From assembly GCA_030039515.1 (NCBI GenBank), contig JASHVT010000040.1, positions 1-6,986 on the forward strand: a stretch of DNA of 6,986 nt, written 5' to 3'. Positions 1-5,141 of this stretch are shown in pieces. Within the stretch, counting starts at the first letter, position 1. Every line of letters begins with the position of its first letter. The position numbers were made by a program, and so were the translations under genes. The notes beneath the pieces are model-generated. The model was not told the DNA's origin, did no database searches, and saw only the letters and a list, made by a program, of their open reading frames with translations. Source of the stretch: Nitrososphaerales archaeon. Lineage in GTDB: Archaea > Thermoproteota > Nitrososphaeria > Nitrososphaerales > Gagatemarchaeaceae.

Positions 1-644
1 CGCTGACCGTGGTCGACAACACGTTCGCGAGTCCCTTCATCCAGAACCCCTTGGACTTCGGCGCCTCGGTCGTCGTCCACAGCGCCACGAAGTACATCGG
101 CGGCCACAGCGACGTCGTAGGGGGTGCCTTGATGACCTCAAGCAAAGAGGTCTACGAAGCCGTGAAGTTCAACCAGAACGCGGTCGGCGCCGTGCCATCT
201 CCATTCGACTGCTACCTCGTCTTGAGGGGTTCCAAGACGTTGCACCTCAGGATGAAGAGGCACAGCGAGAACGCCAAAGCCGTGGCCGAGTTCCTTTCCG
301 GGCATCCGAGGTTCTCTATGGTCAACTATCCGGGCCTGAAGTCTCATCCGCAGTACTCCCTCGCCCGCCGGCAGATGAGGCTCCCTGGCGGCATGCTATC
401 GGCGGAGATGAAGGGAGGAACCCGCGAGGCGCGAAGGTTCCTGTCGAAGCTCAAGGTTTTCGCGCTTGCGGAGAGCCTCGGGGGCGTCGAGTCCCTCGTA
501 GAACACCCGGCGACGATGACGCACGCGAGCCTCCCGAGGGAGAGGAGGCAGAAACTGGGGATCGGAGACGGACTTGTGAGGCTCTCGGTCGGGGTGGAGG
601 ACGTCGAGGACCTCGTCAGTGACCTGAAGACTGCGTTGGCATAG
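1..644 (+). CDS. Cystathionine gamma-synthase/lyase family PLP enzyme, C-terminal part (5' end outside window)
   Basis: This is a fold-type I PLP enzyme of the Cys/Met metabolism family, which forms or splits cystathionine-like thioethers in transsulfuration or methionine synthesis. The reading frame is open from base 3, so roughly the first 170-190 residues of a usual 380-400 residue protein are missing and about 213 remain. The segment VDNTFASP leads to the SATKY motif, whose lysine (codon 90-92) is the expected Schiff-base residue, followed by GGHSDVVGG. Near the C-terminus are SLGGVESLVEHPA, TMTHAS and LVRLSVGVEDVEDL, which are close to the family consensus. The Arg of LVRLS is the expected substrate carboxylate ligand. 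The Glu of GVESL favours cystathionine synthase or lyase over methionine gamma-lyase, but synthase and lyase cannot be separated here. The discriminating N-terminal residues lie upstream. The gene ends with TAG 40 bases before the next start. Confidence 0.93.
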   Translation, partial: LTVVDNTFASPFIQNPLDFGASVVVHSATKYIGGHSDVVGGALMTSSKEVYEAVKFNQNAVGAVPSPFDCYLVLRGSKTLHLRMKRHSENAKAVAEFLSGHPRFSMVNYPGLKSHPQYSLARRQMRLPGGMLSAEMKGGTREARRFLSKLKVFALAESLGGVESLVEHPATMTHASLPRERRQKLGIGDGLVRLSVGVEDVEDLVSDLKTALA

Positions 645-654
645 CTGCACTCAG

Positions 655-660
655 TTTATA
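655..660 (+). promoter_or_regulatory. TATA box for the HEAT-repeat gene
   Basis: The hexamer TTTATA lies just after the stop of the cystathionine-family gene. Its centre is about 27 bases before the GTG at 685, which places the expected archaeal transcription start at or next to that codon. This implies a leaderless transcript. No Shine-Dalgarno-like sequence precedes the GTG. Confidence 0.6.
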
Positions 661-684
661 CGCGGACGAGGGACAGGCGCGGCC

Positions 685-1194
685 GTGTATACGAGCACGG
701 TCGTCGACGACGAGGCACACTGCATGGAAGTGATGAAGGGTATGGAAGACGCCTGGACGAGGAGGGACGAGTCGTACTTCGTCAACGTACTGAAGACTGA
801 GCCTAGCCTGGTCCTCAGGGTCCACGCGGTCTGCATACTCGCAGAGGTCGGAGGAGCCGGTTCCATCGACGCCTTGGCCGACGTCCTCCACCACGACCCC
901 GACCCTCTCGTGAGGCACGAAGCCGCCTTCTCTCTGGGACAGATAGGCTTGCCCGATGCGAACGCCGCGCTCGCGGTGGCGGTCAGGTCCGACCCTGACC
1001 CCATAGTCAGGCACGAGTCCGCAGCTGCGATGGGCTCCATCGGGACGCCCGACGCCGAGATAGTCCTGAAGGAGGCCCTATCGGATAAGGACGAGATAGT
1101 GAGCAACTCGGCCAGGGCTTCCCTTTTCAACATCAAGTTCCTGAAGACCTACTCCTCAGGCTCGAACGCCAGAGAACGCGCCCCCCGGCCGTAG
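685..1194 (+). CDS. HEAT-repeat protein with two His-Glu motifs, resembling half of deoxyhypusine hydroxylase
   Basis: This is a 169-residue all-helical protein of PBS-lyase-type HEAT repeats. Repeats are visible at about residues 44-57 (RVHAVCILAEVG), 75-88 (VRHEAAFSLGQIG) and 107-120 (VRHESAAAMGSIG), each followed by a proline-containing turn, with a degenerate repeat near 139-150. The second and third repeats carry His-Glu pairs at 78-79 and 110-111. Eukaryotic deoxyhypusine hydroxylase is about 300 residues long and binds its di-iron site with four HE pairs, two in each half, about 33 residues apart. This protein has the length and motif spacing of one half. Hydroxylation of deoxyhypusine on aIF5A, perhaps by a homodimer, is my inference; a generic HEAT scaffold protein is the alternative. 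GTG 685 is chosen because of the TATA box; ATG 724 is possible. The last 20 or so residues look disordered. Confidence 0.85.
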   Translation: MYTSTVVDDEAHCMEVMKGMEDAWTRRDESYFVNVLKTEPSLVLRVHAVCILAEVGGAGSIDALADVLHHDPDPLVRHEAAFSLGQIGLPDANAALAVAVRSDPDPIVRHESAAAMGSIGTPDAEIVLKEALSDKDEIVSNSARASLFNIKFLKTYSSGSNARERAPRP

Positions 1195-1203
1195 CTCTAA
1201 CTC

Positions 1204-1210
1204 TTAAGAA
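1204..1210 (+). promoter_or_regulatory. TATA-like box for the SDR gene
   Basis: The AT-rich stretch TTAAGAA, in the context CTCTTAAGAAA, stands out from GC-rich surroundings. It is centred about 25 bases before the GTG at 1232, so a transcript starting at the usual distance would be leaderless. It begins 9 bases after the stop codon of the HEAT-repeat gene. Confidence 0.5.
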
Positions 1211-1231
1211 ACGACGCTTTGGCCTCGGAAC

Positions 1232-1981
1232 GTGAGGCTCTCGAAGAAGAACGCAGTGGTCACGGGCTCATCTAGGGGCATCGGGGCGGAGATAGCGCGG
1301 CTCTTCGCGAGGGAAGGCGCGACTGTGGTGGTCAGCCACAGGGACTCCGGCCCACACAAGGAAGAGGTGGTGCGATCAATCAAGCGGGCAGGGGGGGAAG
1401 CCCTGGCCATACACTGCGACGTTTCCGACCCCTCCAGCGTCTCTTCGATGTACGAAGAGGTCGAGAAGTCTCTAGGGAAGATAGACGTGCTCGTCAACTC
1501 TGCGGGGGTCTCCGACGGGTCGCTCTGGAACCTCCCCGTGAACAAGACGCCGCTCGATGCATGGAGGAAGGTCTTCGCGGTGGACGCCTTTGGGACGTTT
1601 CTCTCGACCCAGGGCGCGCTGAAGGTGATGAGGAAGGGCGGGTCCGTGGTGAACATAGCCTCTACCCCCGCCCTTGCGGGAGACACCGAAGGCCTGGTGT
1701 ATGCCTCGGCGAAGGGCGCCGTCGTCTCGATGACGAGGATGCTGGCCAAGTCCCTCGCGCCCGGGGTGCGCGTGAACTGCATGGCGCTGGGGTCGATCAG
1801 GACCACCTGGGTGGACTGGCTCGACCGCAGGCAAAGGGACGCATACCTCTCGGCCATACCGATGCATAGGTTCGGCGAACCTGCCGACGTCGCTAACCTC
1901 GCACTCTTCCTGGCGAGCGACGAGTCCAGTTTCATCACAGGCCAGGTGATGGTGGTAGACGGTGGGGAGGTACTGAGATGA
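1232..1981 (+). CDS. Short-chain dehydrogenase/reductase (classical SDR, FabG-like)
   Basis: This is a 249-residue cytosolic NAD(P)H-dependent oxidoreductase with a Rossmann fold. The nucleotide-binding motif TGSSRGIG is at residues 11-18, CDVSD at 62-66 and the VNSAG form of the NNAG motif at 88-92. The catalytic Ser144, Tyr157 and Lys161 (YASAK) are in place, and the C-terminus carries ITGQVMVVDGG. Arg15 and Arg37 suggest NADPH preference. The fourth member of the usual Asn-Ser-Tyr-Lys tetrad appears to be Asp118 (FAVDAFGTF, where most members have Asn). The substrate cannot be read from sequence; 3-oxoacyl-ACP reductase, glucose dehydrogenase-like and other FabG-like roles are all open. 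GTG 1232 is the only usable start: an in-frame TAA lies at 1205-1207, there is no other start codon between, and the first strand of the fold begins almost at once. Confidence 0.93.
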   Translation: MRLSKKNAVVTGSSRGIGAEIARLFAREGATVVVSHRDSGPHKEEVVRSIKRAGGEALAIHCDVSDPSSVSSMYEEVEKSLGKIDVLVNSAGVSDGSLWNLPVNKTPLDAWRKVFAVDAFGTFLSTQGALKVMRKGGSVVNIASTPALAGDTEGLVYASAKGAVVSMTRMLAKSLAPGVRVNCMALGSIRTTWVDWLDRRQRDAYLSAIPMHRFGEPADVANLALFLASDESSFITGQVMVVDGGEVLR

Positions 1982-1987
1982 CCTCGA

Positions 1988-2203
1988 TCACTCGCCTGCC
2001 GCGGAGTACAGTCCGCCCTTCTTGTCGATCTTCTCCAGCGCGCCCTCCACATCGTCGGCCAACGATATCACGCCCCCCTCGACAGCCTTCCTCCACAACT
2101 CGATGTAGATGGCCAGGCCCTCCTTGACCTGGTCAGGACGGGAGCCCTTCGTGCGCTCGAGCTCGTCGAGGTACTCGGCGACCGTCCTCGCCTTCGGCTT
2201 CAA
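1988..2203 (-). CDS. Small hypothetical protein, 71 residues
   Basis: I do not recognise a named family. The protein is soluble and highly charged, mostly helical by eye, with no cysteines, no membrane segment and no signal peptide. It contains TVAEYLDELER near the N-terminus, a central amphipathic stretch (IYIELWRKAVEGG) and a C-terminal KIDKKGGLYSAAGE. Coding character is supported by the balanced amino acid composition, normal codon use and a TATA-like box at the right distance. The start is TTG at 2203, since the frame contains no ATG at all. It converges on the SDR gene, with only six bases between the two stop codons. It is transcribed in the same direction as the DUF371 gene 59 bases upstream, but it seems to have its own promoter. 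A role cannot be inferred. Confidence 0.72.
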   Translation of the reverse strand: MKPKARTVAEYLDELERTKGSRPDQVKEGLAIYIELWRKAVEGGVISLADDVEGALEKIDKKGGLYSAAGE

Positions 2204-2229
2204 TCGAGGGGGCGCCGCGCCGCGTCAGT

Positions 2230-2235
2230 CTTAAA
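2230..2235 (-). promoter_or_regulatory. TATA-like box for the 71-residue protein gene
   Basis: Read on the minus strand this is TTTAAG, preceded by CAATCG as a possible TFB recognition element. Its centre lies about 29 bases before the TTG at 2203, which implies a leader of only a few bases or none. It sits in the 59-base gap after the DUF371 gene. Confidence 0.5.
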
Positions 2236-2262
2236 CGATTGAGCCGTTCTATTGCATGTCGG

Positions 2263-2721
2263 CTATAGCACTTCGATCATGAGGGAACCGGACGAACCGG
2301 GAGCCCTAAGCGCCGACACGATGCTCCTTGGTATGTTCCTCGACGCCGCGCTCGCCTTTACGGCGAGCGTCCTGTCGCTGACGAACCCGCTCTTCCGGAT
2401 CACGATGTCCCGAGGGTGCGATAGGCTAAGCTCAGGCCCCCCAAGGGCGGTTACGACGAAGGACTCGGAACCCACGGAGATGGTCAGCCTCAGCCTCGCG
2501 CCCTGCCTCCTTATCCGGCTCTTGACCTCATCCGGCAGTTGACTGCACCCGCTCGTCGCAGAGACTCCGATTATGCAGTCCCCTCTAGATGTCAGATGGT
2601 CCTCGGTCGTCACCTCTATCGTAGTGGGATGGAGGGAGGACACCAGCGGATGGCCCCTGAACTCCACGGTCGCCCTCGCGGCTGCTTCCGCGAGAGGACC
2701 TCGCGTCGTCGAAGACGACAC
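2263..2721 (-). CDS. DUF371 family protein (archaeal conserved protein of unknown function)
   Basis: The segment around GHPLVSSLHPTTIEVT (residues 23-38 counted from 2721), followed by EDHLTSRGDCIIGVSA, matches the pattern I know for DUF371. In that family a GHPN..A.H.TT.E.T.D..LT.RGDCI.GV signature is strongly conserved. The length of 152 residues is typical. The protein is soluble and predicted mostly beta in the middle; no catalytic function is established. Two starts are possible. GTG 2727 would overlap the upstream stop as GTGA. GTG 2721 has AAGGAG (2727-2732) five bases upstream, which is better spacing, so I prefer it. Either way it is the second gene of an operon behind the membrane/zinc-ribbon gene, with translation probably coupled. 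The N-terminal 15 residues or so, rich in Ser, Thr and Ala, look disordered. Confidence 0.88.
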   Translation of the reverse strand: MSSSTTRGPLAEAAARATVEFRGHPLVSSLHPTTIEVTTEDHLTSRGDCIIGVSATSGCSQLPDEVKSRIRRQGARLRLTISVGSESFVVTALGGPELSLSHPRDIVIRKSGFVSDRTLAVKASAASRNIPRSIVSALRAPGSSGSLMIEVL

Positions 2722-2723
2722 GC

Positions 2724-2990
2724 TCACTCCTTCGGCTGCAGGCCGTTACAGTGGGTGCATCTCTCGGCGGACACCGGCATGGGAGTCGAGCAGAAGACGC
2801 AGAACTTCGAACCTTCTGGAGGTTGCACCGGACCCTCACTCTCCGGCACGAAGAGGCTGATCAGAGCCATTATCCCTCCGCCCACAATGAAGGGGAAGCT
2901 CCAAGCGAAGACGAGCGGAAAAGCTGTCACGTAGAGGAAAACCCCTAGCAGCATTACAAGCGCTCCCCCGATGAGAAGCTGAGGCCTCAA
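2724..2990 (-). CDS. Small membrane protein with C-terminal zinc ribbon
   Basis: This is an 88-residue protein of two parts. Residues 5-25 and about 28-48 are hydrophobic and glycine-rich and form two likely membrane helices. After a proline-rich linker (PVQPPEG), residues 64-81 form a four-cysteine zinc ribbon, CVFC then CTHC separated by ten residues. Similar helix-plus-zinc-ribbon proteins are common in archaea and mostly uncharacterised; the ribbon would probably face the cytoplasm. I place the start at TTG 2990 because the TATA box at 3015-3020, read on this strand, lies about 27 bases upstream, giving a leaderless message. The frame is open further to ATG 3044, which would add 18 residues, but that start has no convincing promoter. 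It is the first gene of an operon with the DUF371 gene. Confidence 0.82.
   Translation of the reverse strand: MRPQLLIGGALVMLLGVFLYVTAFPLVFAWSFPFIVGGGIMALISLFVPESEGPVQPPEGSKFCVFCSTPMPVSAERCTHCNGLQPKE
2727..2732 (-). promoter_or_regulatory. Shine-Dalgarno sequence of the DUF371 gene
   Basis: AAGGAG on the minus strand, five bases before GTG 2721, overlaps the stop region of the upstream zinc-ribbon gene. It is the only good ribosome binding site seen next to a start in this window. It fits the gene being internal to an operon rather than leaderless. Confidence 0.55.
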
Positions 2991-3014
2991 CAGATCGTCC
3001 GCGCCGACAACGCC

Positions 3015-3020
3015 TTTATA
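3015..3020. promoter_or_regulatory. TATA box shared by divergent genes (zinc-ribbon operon and small helical protein)
   Basis: The plus strand reads CTTTATAG and the minus strand CTATAAAG, so this box is nearly symmetric. Its centre is about 29 bases from TTG 3047 on the plus strand and about 27 bases from TTG 2990 on the minus strand. Both distances are right for a start site at or within a few bases of the start codon. On the minus strand it is preceded by CGAAAC, a good TFB element; on the plus strand the flank is GC-rich and weaker. No other TATA-like sequence is visible for either gene. Confidence 0.5.
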
Positions 3021-3046
3021 GTTTCGACAGCCTCCGAACTCCATCC

Positions 3047-3286
3047 TTGACCACTGAGTACGAGCAGTTGATTTCCACGATGGTGGACGAGAAGAAGGCG
3101 AAGCTGGCGGAGCTCAGGGGCAGAAAGGGCACAGAGAAGCAGATGGCTGCCGTCACGTCGGACATCAGGTTCCTGGAAGTCGAGCTCCAGCGGTATCAGC
3201 AGGGAATGTCGCTGTTCAGAAGCAAGGGCCTCCCCAAGGTAGGAAGGTGGGGGAAGCCCGAGACGGAAGAAAAGAAGGAAGAATAG
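3047..3286 (+). CDS. Small charged helical (probable coiled-coil) protein, 79 residues
   Basis: I do not recognise the family. Residues 1-55 or so are almost entirely helix-forming and very rich in Lys, Glu, Gln and Leu. A heptad-like pattern suggests an antiparallel helical hairpin with a break near RGRKGTEK. The segment TSDIRFLEVELQRYQQG forms the second helix. A basic segment (RSKGLPKVGRWGKPE) and an acidic-basic tail (ETEEKKEE) follow. There are no cysteines and no membrane helix. It could be a prefoldin-like or nucleic-acid-binding accessory protein, but it is too short for prefoldin and this is only a guess. The start TTG 3047 is chosen by distance to the TATA box at 3015-3020; ATG 3080 is an alternative that would lose 11 residues. 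It converges on the thermosome gene. Confidence 0.75.
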   Translation: MTTEYEQLISTMVDEKKAKLAELRGRKGTEKQMAAVTSDIRFLEVELQRYQQGMSLFRSKGLPKVGRWGKPETEEKKEE

Positions 3287-3318
3287 CGCCGTCGGCGAGG
3301 CCGCGCTACCCTTTTGCA

Positions 3319-3335
3319 GGCCACGAGGCGTGGTC
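3319..3335. terminator. Possible hairpin terminator between convergent genes
   Basis: A seven-pair inverted repeat, with one G-T pair, has arms GGCCACG and GCGTGGTC-type flanking the loop AGG. It lies in the 73-base gap between the helical-protein gene and the thermosome gene. A short T run (3312-3315) precedes it on the plus strand. Archaeal termination depends mainly on T tracts, so the T run may matter more than the hairpin. The role is inferred from position only. Confidence 0.3.
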
Positions 3336-3359
3336 TATTGTCGGAACCGGGTTGTTTCT

Positions 3360-5006
3360 CTAGTCCATCGGGGGCATGCCGCCCATGCCACCCATTCCTC
3401 CTCCGCCTGGAGGTGTGGGCGGCGCCTTCATCTTGCTTGCCGCGATTACGTCGTCTATCCTCAGAATCATCGAGGCTGCCTCCGTTGAAGCCCGTAGAAT
3501 CTGGAGCTTGACCGCTAAGGGCTCCCAGACAGACTTCGCGTACATGTCAGCGACCTTCCCGCCCAGGGCGTCTACGCCGAACCACTTCCCGCCCTTCCCG
3601 TGGCGAGCCCTGAGGTCCACCTGCGTGTCGATCGGGTCCATGCCCGCGTTCTCGGCGAGCGTCATGGGTATGCTCTCGATGGCGTCCGCGAACTTCAGTG
3701 CAGCCAGCTGCTCTCTCCCGGAGAGCTTCTGAGCCCAGTTCCTCAGCTGGAACGATACCTCTTCCTCAGGGGCTCCGCCACCTGCGACGACCGCTGGCAT
3801 CTCTACCACGTCCTTCGTCACCATCAGGGAGTCGTGCAGAGCGCGCTCCGCCTCATCGACGATGCGCTGCGTCCCTCCTCTTACTAGGATGGTCACCGCC
3901 TTGGGGTTCTTGCATCCCTCCACGAAGACCCACTTGTCGTCCTCGAGCTTCCTCTCCTCGACCAGCTTCGAGTATCCCAGGTCCTTGCTCGTGAGGTCGT
4001 CTAGGTTCGTCACTATCCTGCCTCCGGTCGCCTTCGCGAGTTTTGTCATGTCGCTCTCCTTCACGCGCCTCACGGCGAGGATGCCCGCCTTGGCCAGGAA
4101 GTGCTGCGCCAGGTCGTCGATGCCCTTCTGGCAGACCAGGACGTTCGCGCCCGCGGACTGGACCTTGTCGACCATCCCCCTCAGGATGCTGGTCTCCTCG
4201 TCCATGAACTGCTGCATCTGGGTCGGGTCGTTGATCCTGATTTCAGCGGAGAACTCGGTCTTCTCTATCTCGAGGGCCGAGTTGACGAGGGCGATCTTCG
4301 CCTCATCAATCCTCTTCGGCATGCCCGAATGGACGACCTCCTTATCCATCACTATTCCCTGGATCAGGCGCGTGTCCGTGAGCGCGCCACCCGGCTTCTT
4401 CTCGACTTTCACGTTGTCGATGTCGACCTTGTGGCCCTTGTCGCCTTTCTCCGCGACTTGCAGGATCGAGTCGACCACGACGCCAGCGAGGTGCGGCGCG
4501 TCCTCGTTGACGAGCTTCGTAAGCATGCTGGTGGTCGCGACCTTGAGAAGGTCGGGCCTCGATTGCGCGTCCACCTTCTCAGCGATCTCCTCCAGGATGC
4601 TCTGCGCCTTCTCCGCGGCCTTCGAGTAGCCGTCGACTATCACCACGGGATGAACGTCCTTGTTGATGAGGTCCTCGGCCTTCTCTATCAGGGCCCCTGC
4701 GACCACGACGGCAGAGGTAGTACCGTCTCCCACCTCGTTGTCCGTCGCCTTGCTGATCTCGACCATCATCTTGGCGGCAGGGTGCTGTATGTCTAGCTCC
4801 TTCAGCATCGTCGCGCCGTCGTTCGTGATCGTAACGTCGCCCATCGAGTCTACGAGCATCTTGTCCATGCCCCTCGGGCCGAGGGAGGTCCTGACGATGT
4901 CCGCGATCAGCTTCGCGGCCGTGATGTTGTTCCTTTGAGCCTCTCTACCTCTCGACTCTCCGGTCCCTTCTTTCAGTATTATTACGGGCTGTCCGCCTGC
5001 AGACAT
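3360..5006 (-). CDS. thsA: Thermosome subunit (archaeal group II chaperonin)
   Basis: This is a 548-residue subunit of the cytosolic double-ring ATP-dependent chaperonin that folds proteins inside a cavity closed by a built-in lid. The equatorial domain shows GPRGMDK (43-49), NDGAT with the catalytic Asp (62-66) and GDGTT (93-97) for ATP binding and hydrolysis. The apical and intermediate parts follow, then VVAGGGAPEEE in the C-terminal equatorial half. The tail ends in GGGGMGGMGGMPPMD, the Gly-Met-rich cavity tail of archaeal thermosomes. Length is typical. ATG 5006 is chosen because the usual thermosome N-terminus starts here (SAGGQPVIILKEGT). The frame is open another 44 codons upstream, but that extension is unlike the family and crosses the promoter. 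Only one subunit gene is in the window, so the alpha or beta label is arbitrary. It is transcribed alone and divergently from the aquaporin gene. Confidence 0.98.
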   Translation of the reverse strand: MSAGGQPVIILKEGTGESRGREAQRNNITAAKLIADIVRTSLGPRGMDKMLVDSMGDVTITNDGATMLKELDIQHPAAKMMVEISKATDNEVGDGTTSAVVVAGALIEKAEDLINKDVHPVVIVDGYSKAAEKAQSILEEIAEKVDAQSRPDLLKVATTSMLTKLVNEDAPHLAGVVVDSILQVAEKGDKGHKVDIDNVKVEKKPGGALTDTRLIQGIVMDKEVVHSGMPKRIDEAKIALVNSALEIEKTEFSAEIRINDPTQMQQFMDEETSILRGMVDKVQSAGANVLVCQKGIDDLAQHFLAKAGILAVRRVKESDMTKLAKATGGRIVTNLDDLTSKDLGYSKLVEERKLEDDKWVFVEGCKNPKAVTILVRGGTQRIVDEAERALHDSLMVTKDVVEMPAVVAGGGAPEEEVSFQLRNWAQKLSGREQLAALKFADAIESIPMTLAENAGMDPIDTQVDLRARHGKGGKWFGVDALGGKVADMYAKSVWEPLAVKLQILRASTEAASMILRIDDVIAASKMKAPPTPPGGGGMGGMGGMPPMD

Positions 5007-5034
5007 ATGAATCGCGGGTATACAACCAACGGTG

Positions 5035-5040
5035 TATAAA
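5035..5040 (-). promoter_or_regulatory. TATA box of the thermosome gene
   Basis: On the minus strand this reads TTTATA, preceded by AAATCA, a good A-rich TFB element. The centre is about 31 bases before ATG 5006, so the expected leader is only about five bases. It looks like the strongest promoter in the window, which suits an abundant chaperonin. Confidence 0.7.
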
Positions 5041-5075
5041 TGATTTGCTCGGTGCTGGGGGCTCAGCCGAACGAC

Positions 5076-5097
5076 CTGGCGCGGTACGACTTGCCAG
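5076..5097. repeat. Small inverted repeat in the thermosome/aquaporin intergenic region
   Basis: CTGGC at 5076-5080 and GCCAG at 5093-5097 form an inverted repeat with a 12-base spacer. It sits between the divergent TATA boxes, 14 bases upstream of the aquaporin box. Spacing of one to two helical turns would suit a dimeric regulator. Five-base arms are short enough to arise by chance. Confidence 0.25.
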
Positions 5098-5110
5098 ACC
5101 GCTCGAAAGC

Positions 5111-5117
5111 CTAAAAG
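5111..5117 (+). promoter_or_regulatory. TATA-like box of the aquaporin gene
   Basis: CTAAAAG is preceded by CGAAAGC, a good TFB element. Its centre lies 28 bases before TTG 5142, implying a leaderless or nearly leaderless transcript. An in-frame TAA lies inside the box, so translation cannot start upstream of it. Confidence 0.55.
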
Positions 5118-5141
5118 CGGAAATCTCGCTGGCAGCATATC

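Noticed and set aside
1204..2052. A 282-codon minus-strand frame opposite the SDR gene
   Set aside because: The SDR motifs on the plus strand are unmistakable; the antisense product is rich in Ser, Thr, Ala and Arg and has no recognisable domain.
2252..2934. Plus-strand frames opposite the DUF371 and zinc-ribbon genes
   Set aside because: The minus-strand products carry the DUF371 signature and a Cys4 zinc ribbon; the opposite frames do not resemble proteins.
3862..4796. Long plus-strand open frames opposite the thermosome gene (up to 255 codons)
   Set aside because: They are antisense shadows of a clearly conserved gene; their composition is skewed and they show no motif or promoter.
5007..5138. 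A 44-codon N-terminal extension of the thermosome frame up to 5138
   Set aside because: The extension has no resemblance to thermosome N-termini and runs through the gene's TATA box; ATG 5006 gives the usual length and start.
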